Shown piece by piece: positions 10,034 to 18,061 of a stretch of DNA of 64,000 nucleotides (position 1 is the first letter of the stretch; each line of letters starts with the position of its first letter). A program made the position numbers and the translations under genes. A model generated the notes under the pieces. The model saw nothing but the letters and a program-made list of their open reading frames with translations. It was not told the origin of the DNA and ran no database searches. The DNA is from Agarivorans albus (GTDB lineage Bacteria > Pseudomonadota > Gammaproteobacteria > Enterobacterales > Celerinatantimonadaceae). The stretch is from contig NZ_AP023032.1 of NCBI RefSeq assembly GCF_019670105.1, positions 1,730,972 through 1,794,971 of the forward strand. Reading direction: 5' to 3'.

Positions 10034-10096
10034 CGGTGATTAGCGCAACTTGGTAGTGCATCGTCGCGAAGCTCATAAAGAGCGGGACCAGAGAGT
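10034..10096 (+). pseudogene. Decayed tRNA-Pro copy 2
   Basis: It carries the tRNA-Pro 5' half with a few changes (GCGCAACTTGGTAGTGCATC). The same replacement block as in copy 1 follows (CGCGAAGCTCATAAAGAGC), then GGGACCAGAG, after which similarity stops. The T arm and acceptor 3' strand are missing. It lies between tRNA-Leu and the second intact tRNA-Pro. Confidence 0.7.
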
Positions 10097-10121
10097 CTGG
10101 TAAACATACCAAGTCAAATTT

Positions 10122-10611
<490 letters not shown>

Positions 10612-10634
10612 CCTCAACGCACCTCCAAATACAA

Positions 10635-10654
10635 AAGAGAGCCGTAGCTCTCTT
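10635..10654 (-). terminator. Terminator of the malM-like gene
   Basis: Perfect stem AAGAGAGC / GCTCTCTT with a 4-base loop, followed on the minus strand by TTTTGTATTT. It lies about 25 bases past the stop of the leftward gene. Confidence 0.75.
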
Positions 10655-10678
10655 CTGATGTAAAATTTAAAGCTATCG

Positions 10679-11641
10679 CTAGTGATGCTTTTTCATTGCT
10701 TCAACCAAGGCATCGCGGGCTGAGGTTGAACCTGCACGCTCTGCTTCTTCCACAAAGCTTAACGCTTTATCAAAGTCACTGGCTTTTACCGCATTTTCGA
10801 TAAGTTGATTAAACATTGCTTCGGTTTCTGGTTGTATAGGGCTGGTTTTGATTTTTGCTGAACTTACTGCAACAGCGCTTGCAGTGCTGGCTGCAGCAGG
10901 CTCTGAAATTAATGCGTCTGTAGAGCTTTGCTGTTCAACCATGTCATTAGCTGAGCTAGCAGCCCCTGGTGCGTAATCGAAGGCTAAGCGGAATACACCG
11001 GTAGCTGTGTGGGCAATGGGTTGGTTGCTGTACATTTTTACTACATCGGCCTCTCTACCTAACTCCACTGCTTTTGGATCGGGTGGGTCGAGTTTAGTGG
11101 TTTGTTGCATCGCTTGGTCTGTTGTAAGCACCACTAGGTACTTAGCTTGTCTCCCATCTCGAAACACTGCGGGTAATTCCACATTGCCAAAAAAACGGTC
11201 AATACTTAATAGCGAGCCGTTCTCGTAATTGATAGTTTCTTCCCCGTAAACATCAATGGGGTCGAAGTTTTTGTCGAGTACTAATAGGGTAGGAGCAAAA
11301 ACACTGGTAACAATGGGGGAAGATACCGCAACCTTAATGGGGCCATTTACTTCTGGTAATTCAATGGCTTTAACAAAGGATTTACCTGTTCTGAACTGAA
11401 AAGCGGGATCTTGAGTAGTAAGGGTAAAGTCAACTTTACCTGGCGCCGATATTTTTTGGTAATTGAGCTGTGACAAGTTAGAGCAACAAACAGGCGCTTG
11501 CTCTAAGGCTTGGTAACCAATGCTGGGATCTATTTTCTGTACAGTTTTTGCGTCAGCAGCACCATAATCAATAATCATACTCTTATTACTACTACAGGCC
11601 GCTGTTAACGCAACCATAGTTATTACTAGTAACTTTTTCAT
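10679..11641 (-). CDS. MalM-like periplasmic lipoprotein
   Basis: The product resembles MalM, the maltose-operon periplasmic protein of unknown function. It keeps the family segments QALEQAPVCCSNLSQLNY, FRTGKSFVKAIELP and a C-terminal helical part. The N-terminus MKKLLVITMVALTAACSS ends in a lipobox (TAAC), so it is probably a lipoprotein. ATG 11641 has AGGA 7 bases upstream; ATG 11644 is an equal alternative. A low-complexity Ser/Ala-rich linker (residues ~235-270) separates the MalM-like core from a C-terminal helical ~50 residues. It lies downstream of lamB on the same strand, as in enteric malK-lamB-malM, but no malK is present. Confidence 0.82.
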   Translation of the reverse strand: MKKLLVITMVALTAACSSNKSMIIDYGAADAKTVQKIDPSIGYQALEQAPVCCSNLSQLNYQKISAPGKVDFTLTTQDPAFQFRTGKSFVKAIELPEVNGPIKVAVSSPIVTSVFAPTLLVLDKNFDPIDVYGEETINYENGSLLSIDRFFGNVELPAVFRDGRQAKYLVVLTTDQAMQQTTKLDPPDPKAVELGREADVVKMYSNQPIAHTATGVFRLAFDYAPGAASSANDMVEQQSSTDALISEPAAASTASAVAVSSAKIKTSPIQPETEAMFNQLIENAVKASDFDKALSFVEEAERAGSTSARDALVEAMKKHH

Positions 11642-11760
11642 CATATCTTCCTTGTTGCTAAGCAAAGATCATTGCCTTCACCTTTATTTGTTGTTTTTGT
11701 TTTATCTTGTTGCTGTTTGTTGACTAAGTTATTGCTAATTCACAAAGGCTTAGCGTAAAG

Positions 11761-11802
11761 TAGGCAAGGTGAGTATTCGCCACAAATATTTCACCTTGCC
11801 TA
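11761..11802. repeat. Inverted repeat between lamB and malM
   Basis: TAGGCAAGGTGA (11761-11772) and TCACCTTGCCTA (11791-11802) are perfect 12-base inverted repeats separated by 18 bases. There is no T-run on the minus strand, so it looks more like an mRNA-stabilising or partial-attenuation hairpin than a terminator. The 260-base gap holds nothing else I can support. Confidence 0.6.
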
Positions 11803-11900
11803 TTAGGGTTAGTAAAGCTTCGTCATCACCCGAAGTTTTACCGGAGTGTTTGAAGTTGGTGCCACACTAACTCCAATCACTTCTTCCTAAGGGCTCGTTT

Positions 11901-13232
11901 CTACCACCACATGTCCGCTTGAACACCGTAAACAAACTCACCTTTTTGCTCACCATTTGCATTGGTATTATCTTGGCCATTTGTCTTACCGTCGATGTAA
12001 CTTGCTAACAAGCGGATCTCAGGAGCAGGGCCAGTACCAGTACCAATTACCCAAGTAGGAGCTATGGTTGCTTTGTACTGTGAAGATTCAAACAAAGTGT
12101 TACCGCCTGAGCCTTCTACGTCTGTTTCTGTGTAACCAAATTCAGTAGCAATGGTGAAATTGTCGATAGAGTTGATCAAGAACACAGGGCGAGCCATTGC
12201 TGACCACCATAAGCTCTTGTTGCCATTATCTAAATCGTCATACTGCATTTGTACAGACGGGAAGATCATAACGCTGCTGCCAAACCAGCCACCATAAGCT
12301 AAAGCGCGGTAAGATTTATCACCTTTATCTACGTGAGCCATGCCAACAGGGCCTTTACCAGCGCTGCCTGGCGCATAGCCGTTGTAGTTAGTGAATGACT
12401 TACCAAGCATGCTACTAGCACCTAGGCCTGAACCGGCTTGAACAGAGATTTTTGAGAAACCATTGCCCAACCAGAAGAAGTCTTTTGGTGTGTATTGAAC
12501 ATGCGCTTCAATACCATTAGTGGCAAACTCAGAAACAGTAATATTGCCATTTCCGTCATCACTGCGAGACACGTTGTCAGCCATGTATTTACCCACTAAC
12601 TCTACACGCCAGTTGCCGTAATCGGCACGAGCGTGGCCTAAGTGAAGTGGGGCGCTTTCGTCGCTGCCATAGCCGTTGTCATCGGGGCGGTTACTCGCTA
12701 AGTAAGCAAAATCCCACTTACCGCCGCCTAGTTCCATTTGCTGAACACCCAAACCCGTGCCCGACCAATCTGTGTAGAAAAAGTCAGTCATGAAGATGTA
12801 GTTATCACGGCCGTAGTAGCGCTGACCACCCCACATTTTGCCGGTGTTTGTTAAGCCTTCAAACTCTACAAATCCCTCTAGTAAGCCAGTAGCTGAACCG
12901 TTAATCGAGTAGTTCTGCTGAGCTTCAAATGCATCTTCGCCAGTGTTGTGCTGACCTAAACGCGTTTTGATAGCAATTTTTTGACCGTTGTCTAGGGCCC
13001 ACGTTTTGTTAAACGCTAGCTCGTAGAAGTCATCACTTTCAATACCTAAGCGACCTAAGCTTTCTTTAGATGCAGGGTAAAGTGCTTGGTTGCCGCCAGT
13101 TGAGCCGGTAAATAGCGCGCCAGAGCGGAAGTATCCGTGGAATTCGAATCCTTCTTCAGCTGCAACAGTTGTGCTAACTGCGCTAGCTGCAAGTGCCATT
13201 GAACATGCAACAGATAGTGCTTTAATTTTCAT
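11901..13232 (-). CDS. lamB: LamB-type maltoporin / oligosaccharide porin
   Basis: This is a 443-residue outer-membrane protein with a signal peptide (ending STTVAAEE) and the LamB opening GFEFHGYFRSGALFTGS. Further family segments are SLGRLGIESDDFYELAF and a C-terminal aromatic end, VYGVQADMWW. LamB-family trimers admit maltodextrins or other oligosaccharides. Two LacI-type operators and a possible CRP site sit upstream, and the same operator occurs before the neighbouring glycoside hydrolase. This suggests the porin serves that substrate rather than maltose. malM follows on the same strand. Confidence 0.92.
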   Translation of the reverse strand: MKIKALSVACSMALAASAVSTTVAAEEGFEFHGYFRSGALFTGSTGGNQALYPASKESLGRLGIESDDFYELAFNKTWALDNGQKIAIKTRLGQHNTGEDAFEAQQNYSINGSATGLLEGFVEFEGLTNTGKMWGGQRYYGRDNYIFMTDFFYTDWSGTGLGVQQMELGGGKWDFAYLASNRPDDNGYGSDESAPLHLGHARADYGNWRVELVGKYMADNVSRSDDGNGNITVSEFATNGIEAHVQYTPKDFFWLGNGFSKISVQAGSGLGASSMLGKSFTNYNGYAPGSAGKGPVGMAHVDKGDKSYRALAYGGWFGSSVMIFPSVQMQYDDLDNGNKSLWWSAMARPVFLINSIDNFTIATEFGYTETDVEGSGGNTLFESSQYKATIAPTWVIGTGTGPAPEIRLLASYIDGKTNGQDNTNANGEQKGEFVYGVQADMWW

Positions 13233-13314
13233 TTTAATTTAACTCCCTAAATATATTTCCGTATGTCTTCATTGGGCTTCCTTAAACATCGCTGTTTTGC
13301 CAAAAGACGATTCG

Positions 13315-13320
13315 ATTATA
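13315..13320 (-). promoter_or_regulatory. -10 element of lamB
   Basis: TATAAT on the minus strand, about 85 bases before the lamB start. No good -35 box lies 17 bases upstream (AAATAA), which fits an activator-dependent promoter. The operator at 13327 falls in the spacer. Confidence 0.55.
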
Positions 13321-13326
13321 GGGATC

Positions 13327-13340
13327 TGAAACCGGTTTTA
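13327..13340. promoter_or_regulatory. LacI-type operator, lamB promoter-proximal
   Basis: TGAAACCGGTTTTA, one mismatch from the perfect palindrome found at 13976. It overlaps the core promoter of lamB, so binding should repress. Confidence 0.75.
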
Positions 13341-13358
13341 TTTTGAACTTCGTCACAA

Positions 13359-13372
13359 TGATACCGGTTTCA
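13359..13372. promoter_or_regulatory. LacI-type operator, lamB promoter-distal
   Basis: TGATACCGGTTTCA, one mismatch from the palindrome. Its centre lies 32 bases from that of the proximal site, about three helical turns, so both sites face the same side of the DNA. Confidence 0.7.
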
Positions 13373-13373
13373 A

Positions 13374-13389
13374 TGATGTGTGGATCACA
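13374..13389. promoter_or_regulatory. Possible CRP site upstream of lamB
   Basis: TGATGTGTGGATCACA has a perfect right half (TCACA) and an imperfect left half. Its centre is about 72-74 bases before the likely lamB start point, a workable class I position. This is a tentative call. Confidence 0.4.
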
Positions 13390-13975
13390 GTTCTATTTCG
13401 ATTTTTAAAATTCATAAGCAAAAGTAAATTTTTGTTAACTATGCGGAGCGTTAGGGCAAAAATAAGCGATTTTGGATGGTAGCGTTAACATGTGATGTAG
13501 GGCGGTTTTTAGCTCGCCAATTAGATTATGCTTCAACTTTACAGTGTTCTATTGGATATCTTAATCAATTTAATCAATGGTTTATGGTTAATTGCTTATT
13601 GTGGGGGCTTATTCTTTACTACGCTATTCCAGATTGCTTGTAACAATCACGAGCAAATATGATTTTTAAAAGCTTGAATAACAAAATATTAACTTCGAGT
13701 TTGGTGCGAGCGCAAATGAATAGTAGAGCGATGATATTTTAGGCCTAGTGGCTAAGCGTTAGGCTTTAGAGTGTTGCTCGAAATGACCTTGTTTGTTTGC
13801 TATATATGGCATTGTCGAGTGGTGCTTATTCTGTATTTTTATTATAAGTGTCTGTTTTATATTTATTAAATTTCCAATGACAATCTGAAATTAGCAACTG
13901 CCTTCTCACTTTCTGCCACAAAAGCTCGCTCCTTTATTTATAGTTCGATGATTTTACTTTTAAGTAACACTTGTC
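13390..13975. other. Long intergenic stretch between lamB and the GH26-like gene
   Basis: I find no convincing gene or RNA in these ~590 A/T-rich bases. It separates two divergent promoters. Its operators lie only at the two ends. Confidence 0.6.
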
Positions 13976-13989
13976 TGAAACCGGTTTCA
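13976..13989. promoter_or_regulatory. LacI-type operator before the GH26-like gene
   Basis: TGAAACCGGTTTCA, a perfect 14-base palindrome about 85 bases before the start codon. It is the best copy of the motif in the window. Confidence 0.8.
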
Positions 13990-14073
13990 TTTGTGTGTTT
14001 GAGTTCACGGTTTTAATTAGTTTGAGTGGTAAAGTAAAAGCGTTATTACGAGAACTTTATGGAAGAGCGATAT

Positions 14074-15894
14074 ATGAAGAAAAGGACAACTACCTCGGCA
14101 ATACTGGGTGTTTCTCTAGCGGCGTTGTTAGGTGGGTGCGGAGCAACCAGTAAGGTTGAGCCTAATCTAGATGTAACATCGTACAAGCGTCATCAGTTTT
14201 TGCCTCCGCAGGGTAAGACCTTAATGTTTATTGGCCAAGACATACAAACTATTATTGAGTTTGTTGCTGACACAGGAGTGCAGCCTGCTGCTGTTACCGC
14301 TTACGCCTCGGCCGACTTAACCGGTGTGCTTAATGCTTTTCCTGAGTCGCATGGGTCTTTGGATATTCCTGCTTATGCTGAGGATTACCCAAACGCTACA
14401 TTGGCGATAGGTTTGTGGCTAAAAAACACCTATAAGAAGTTAGCAGAGGGGCACCCACGTAGCGTCAATAATGTAGACCGTTTAGTAAAACATCTAAAGG
14501 GTTTGAACAGGCCAATTATGCTTAGAATTGGCTATGAAGTAGATGGTTACTGGAATAACTACCACCCAGAGGAGTTTAAAGCTGCTTGGAAGGTTATCAC
14601 TGCTGCTATTGCCAAGAACGACGCGCAAAATATTACTACTGTTTGGCAAATTGCTGGCTATTGTGCATCTATGGACAACTCGGTGTTTACCGAAACTCAG
14701 AATAGTTTTAAGGGCTTAGATTATGACGCTTGGTACCCAGGCGATGAGCATGTTGATTGGCTGGGGCTTTCATATTTTTCCCAACCTCGTGATTGCCTAA
14801 GTGATACAGCTAAAAATGCCGCTGGTGGTTTGCCGATTGCTTTTGGCTCCTTGAGTGATGCTGACGAGCAAGGCAATAGTTTAGCTTTGGATAACATCAT
14901 CGCTTACTTAAATGCAAAAGATAAACCTATCTTTGTTGCTGAAGCTAGCCCCAAATACTATTGGATTGAACGTGGCGAGTACAAACCCGATGCAGATACC
15001 ACGGTGAATAACTTACTAAAAGTTAGTGGCGAGCAAATTTGGCAAGATTGGTATGAACCGTTCTTTGATTTTCTGGAACGTCATCAGCAATCAATTCGCG
15101 CAGTGTCTTACATCAACATGCATTGGGAGTCATTTGCTGGTTGGAGTTGCGACATTAAAAACACCCGCGCAGTTAAGCTTGGCTTAACCTGTAAAGATGG
15201 CATATGGGGTGATGCCAGAGTGCAAGTAAATCCATATATTAAGCAACAATTCTTTAATCGCCTAGACAACGGTAAGTATATTTATCGCCAAGAAGACGGC
15301 GGCTTTGATCAATTGAGTGGTTGGACTGAAGCCAGTGTTGCAATAACGGCAGCTACAGCCGCTAAGTCAGAAATAGCCAAGGTGGTTAAATCAAGCCCAT
15401 TTCACGATAAACCTGCTGCAATTCCTGGTCGCATTCAAGCACAAGAGTACGATAAAGGAGGCGAGGGTGTAGCTTATAAAGATAGTTCGGGTATAAACCA
15501 CGGTGCGAACGAATGGGGCATCCGCTTCCGTGAAGATGAACTTGTTGATATTGGCAAAGATCCCGAGACCGAAAGCTTCGTAGTTGGCTGGACAGCCAAA
15601 GGTGAGTGGTTGAATTACTCGGTTAGCGTGGCTGAAACAGGCACTTATACCGCTAACTTTAGGCTGGGGCATGGTGGGAAAAAAGCCGGCTCTTTCAAAG
15701 TGCTATTAAATGGCGAAAGACTCATCGAACAAGTAAACATTCCGGCAACTAAGAGCTGGGAAACCTACCAAGTAGTGAGTCTTGAGGAAATAACGCTAAC
15801 TCAAGGTGAGCACTTACTTACCATCGAATTTACTGCAAGTGGTGACTATAACACGCCAGGAAACATTGACTGGTTCGAATTTGTTCAACAATAG
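14074..15894 (+). CDS. Secreted lipoprotein glycoside hydrolase, GH26-like, with CBM6-like module
   Basis: The 606-residue product begins with a lipoprotein signal (MKKRTTTSAILGVSLAALLGGC). ATG 14074 was chosen because GGAAGAG lies 6 bases upstream; an earlier in-frame ATG has no such site. Residues ~40-390 look like a clan GH-A TIM barrel of GH26 type. RIGYEVDGYWNNY supplies a candidate acid/base, E155, and PIFVAEASP a candidate nucleophile, E290. Residues ~445-606 form a CBM6-like beta-sandwich (GRIQAQEYD ... GNIDWFEFV), as in marine agarases and beta-glucan/xylan enzymes. The substrate is uncertain: a beta-1,3-xylan or mannan type glycan is the best guess. A LacI-type operator precedes it. 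Confidence 0.7.
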   Translation: MKKRTTTSAILGVSLAALLGGCGATSKVEPNLDVTSYKRHQFLPPQGKTLMFIGQDIQTIIEFVADTGVQPAAVTAYASADLTGVLNAFPESHGSLDIPAYAEDYPNATLAIGLWLKNTYKKLAEGHPRSVNNVDRLVKHLKGLNRPIMLRIGYEVDGYWNNYHPEEFKAAWKVITAAIAKNDAQNITTVWQIAGYCASMDNSVFTETQNSFKGLDYDAWYPGDEHVDWLGLSYFSQPRDCLSDTAKNAAGGLPIAFGSLSDADEQGNSLALDNIIAYLNAKDKPIFVAEASPKYYWIERGEYKPDADTTVNNLLKVSGEQIWQDWYEPFFDFLERHQQSIRAVSYINMHWESFAGWSCDIKNTRAVKLGLTCKDGIWGDARVQVNPYIKQQFFNRLDNGKYIYRQEDGGFDQLSGWTEASVAITAATAAKSEIAKVVKSSPFHDKPAAIPGRIQAQEYDKGGEGVAYKDSSGINHGANEWGIRFREDELVDIGKDPETESFVVGWTAKGEWLNYSVSVAETGTYTANFRLGHGGKKAGSFKVLLNGERLIEQVNIPATKSWETYQVVSLEEITLTQGEHLLTIEFTASGDYNTPGNIDWFEFVQQ

Positions 15895-15963
15895 GAGGTG
15901 CCTTAGTCGAATCTATTTCATTCCTCTTCCTTGGCTATATTAGCAATTGCATAGCCTTTGTTT

Positions 15964-15989
15964 GCCCGCATAGAATGCGGGCTTTTTTT
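15964..15989 (+). terminator. Terminator after the GH26-like gene
   Basis: Perfect stem GCCCGCAT / ATGCGGGC with loop AGA, then seven T's. Confidence 0.9.
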
Positions 15990-16094
15990 GCGTTAATCAG
16001 CTTCAAATAAATGTTAATGTTTAGTTAATTATTACTGATCAAGATCTCATTTCTCTTTTAGATTACTTGTTTGTTTTCATAATCAATAATATTC

Positions 16095-16121
16095 TGAAAC
16101 CAGTTTCAGGAACCGGTTTCA
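16095..16121. promoter_or_regulatory. Tandem LacI-type operators before the dioxygenase gene
   Basis: TGAAACCAGTTTCA (16095-16108) abuts AGGAACCGGTTTCA (16108-16121), with centres 13 bases apart. A -10-like TAATAT lies just upstream at 16087-16092, so the operators would cover the transcription start. The first ATG of the operon is at 16178. Confidence 0.72.
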
Positions 16122-16177
16122 TTTTGTGTTTTTTAATCGGATTCTGGGTTAAGGGAATAAGGTAAACTGGAGAAGAA

Positions 16178-16882
16178 ATGGATCTTAAGGCACTTAGTGA
16201 TCAGTTCTGGCGAGATGGCTACTTACTTATTGAAGACTTCTTTTCAATGCAGCTAATGGACCAAATGACCAATGCTATTAATGAGCACTATGGTGTAGAT
16301 CCAGAATTTTGGCACACCAATGAATTTTTAGATCGTGCCAAAACCGAAGTGATTCCTTGGTTTCCGCAAAATGAAGGTTGCTTGTTGTTTAACGAGGTTG
16401 ATCAGCACCCTTACTTCAAAGCACTTTCAAAAGCCGTGTTAGGCGAAGACAGCCAAACACTTTACTGCATGGTGATGTTTTCTAAACAAGGTACGGTAGG
16501 GCAGGCCTGGCACCAAGACTGCGACCCCGATGACCCTAAACGTTTCAATATTAATCGCCTCATCTACACCTCGGACATTCGCCAAGACATAGGTGGTGAA
16601 GTAGTTGTGGTGCCTCGCTCTCATTTGCGTGGTGAAATTCCAATTGGAGACCCAGAGGGTGAGTTACCAGGGCAATTAGTGCTGCGCCCGAAAAAAGGCA
16701 GCCTGATTTTCTTACATGGCCATACTTGGCATCGAGTGCTGCCCATCCATGGTGGAAATCGTATATCGACTAATTATCGCGCAGTTCCTAAAGGCACGCC
16801 TTTAGATATTACAGACATTTGTGTCTACCGGAATATGCGTTACCACTTTGGCAGCAATAAAGTGGTAGAAGAGCGACAGTGA
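16178..16882 (+). CDS. Phytanoyl-CoA dioxygenase-family Fe(II)/2-oxoglutarate oxygenase
   Basis: This 234-residue protein has the PhyH-type fold signature. An N-terminal FWRDGYLLIEDFF segment is followed by the metal triad HQD (in WHQDCDPDD, ~residue 110) plus a distal histidine in HGHTWHRVLP. An arginine follows in GNRISTNYR for 2-oxoglutarate. Such enzymes hydroxylate or demethylate small molecules; the substrate here is unknown. It heads the sugar operon under two LacI-type operators, so a role in modifying a sugar or sugar derivative released from the imported glycan is a reasonable inference. GGAGAAG precedes the start. Confidence 0.8.
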   Translation: MDLKALSDQFWRDGYLLIEDFFSMQLMDQMTNAINEHYGVDPEFWHTNEFLDRAKTEVIPWFPQNEGCLLFNEVDQHPYFKALSKAVLGEDSQTLYCMVMFSKQGTVGQAWHQDCDPDDPKRFNINRLIYTSDIRQDIGGEVVVVPRSHLRGEIPIGDPEGELPGQLVLRPKKGSLIFLHGHTWHRVLPIHGGNRISTNYRAVPKGTPLDITDICVYRNMRYHFGSNKVVEERQ

Positions 16883-16994
16883 TAGCGTTAACATTTTTCA
16901 CGACAAAACCCATAGAAATCGGTTCTGCAATTGCTAGTGACTGAAAATAAAGGTCTTATTAGAGCTAGCTGTGAAACCGCTTACGGAGAGCGTT

Positions 16995-18002
16995 GTGAAT
17001 AACAAGAAAGTTACCATTAAAGATGTAGCCGCGAGGGCGAAGGTATCTCGTGCGTCAGTATCACGGGTATTAAACGATTACCCAGGTGTGAAACCAGAGT
17101 TGCGAGAGCGAGTTAATCAAGCCATGGATGAGTTGGGTTTTGCGCCCAACTATTTCTCTCAAGCCTTGGCAAAAGGGCGTTCGCAAAGTGTTGGTTTAAT
17201 GGTGCGCTCTTTAGGCGGTTTCTTTTTTGGCAGCATCATGTGTGAGGTGGAAGAAGTTCTCACCAAGGCTGGGTATCAATGCATGGTTACTAGCGGGCAT
17301 GGCACTTATGAGTCTGAGCGTGCAGCTATGGAATTTATGGTCTCGCGCCAATGTGACGCGATTATTGTGTATTCCGATTGTTTATCGGACGAAGAAATTA
17401 TCAAGATTAACCAAGCAGGAAGCCCAGTAGTATTGATTTCCCGCTTTATTGAAGAATTGGACAGCCAGTGTATACGCTTCGACGACACCAGTGGAGCTTA
17501 CCAGGCTACCAAGCACCTGATTGCTAACGGGCATAGTGATATTGCCACCATCACCGGACCTTTAAGTAATCAAGACGCGAGAGATAGATTAACCGGTTAC
17601 CGCAAGGCTTTAGAGGAATTCGCAATTCCTTATCGTCCTGAGTTGGTATTGGAATCTAACTTTCAAGTCCCTGGCGGAAAGCTAGCAACTGAAAAGTTGT
17701 TAGCGGCTAAACATCACTTTAGCGCCGTCTTTTATGGTAACGACGAAATGGCGATTGGCGGAATTCAAGCGCTTAATCATGCCGGGTTGTCGGTACCTGA
17801 AGATGTCTCAGTGATTGGTTTTGAGGATGTGCCACTGAATGAATTCCTTAAACCCAAAATGAGCTCAATGAGGATACCTGTTGCAAGTATCGGCAACTTA
17901 GCTGCGAAACGCGCGTTAAGTTTGATTGCACAGGAAGAACTGGATTTAGCCCTTGAGGTTGATGTTCAACTGATGGAGCGCGAATCCGTTAAAACAATCT
18001 AG
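16995..18002 (+). CDS. LacI-family transcriptional regulator
   Basis: The N-terminal helix-turn-helix VTIKDVAARAKVSRASVSRVLNDYPGV and hinge region (APNYFSQALAKGRS) are classic LacI. The rest is a periplasmic-binding-protein-like effector domain (SVGLMVRSLGGFFFG ... VIGFEDVPLNEFLKP). I prefer the GTG at 16995 (MNNKKVTIKD) because GGAG lies 6 bases before it. A GTG at 16971 is in frame but has a weak ribosome site. The palindrome TGAAACCGGTTTCA, of typical LacI-family type with a central CG, occurs at the promoters of the porin, hydrolase and dioxygenase, so this is their likely repressor. The effector is probably a sugar from the imported glycan. Confidence 0.93.
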   Translation: MNNKKVTIKDVAARAKVSRASVSRVLNDYPGVKPELRERVNQAMDELGFAPNYFSQALAKGRSQSVGLMVRSLGGFFFGSIMCEVEEVLTKAGYQCMVTSGHGTYESERAAMEFMVSRQCDAIIVYSDCLSDEEIIKINQAGSPVVLISRFIEELDSQCIRFDDTSGAYQATKHLIANGHSDIATITGPLSNQDARDRLTGYRKALEEFAIPYRPELVLESNFQVPGGKLATEKLLAAKHHFSAVFYGNDEMAIGGIQALNHAGLSVPEDVSVIGFEDVPLNEFLKPKMSSMRIPVASIGNLAAKRALSLIAQEELDLALEVDVQLMERESVKTI

Positions 18003-18061
18003 TTGTTCACTCCTACTGTGCAAATTTAGCAGTTTGAGTGACGCCCATAAGGATTTGAATA

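Noticed and set aside
16974..16987. TGAAACCGCTTACG at the LacI gene start as an autoregulatory operator
   Set aside because: Only the left half of the palindrome is present, and it may lie within the coding start region, so it is not supported as a site.
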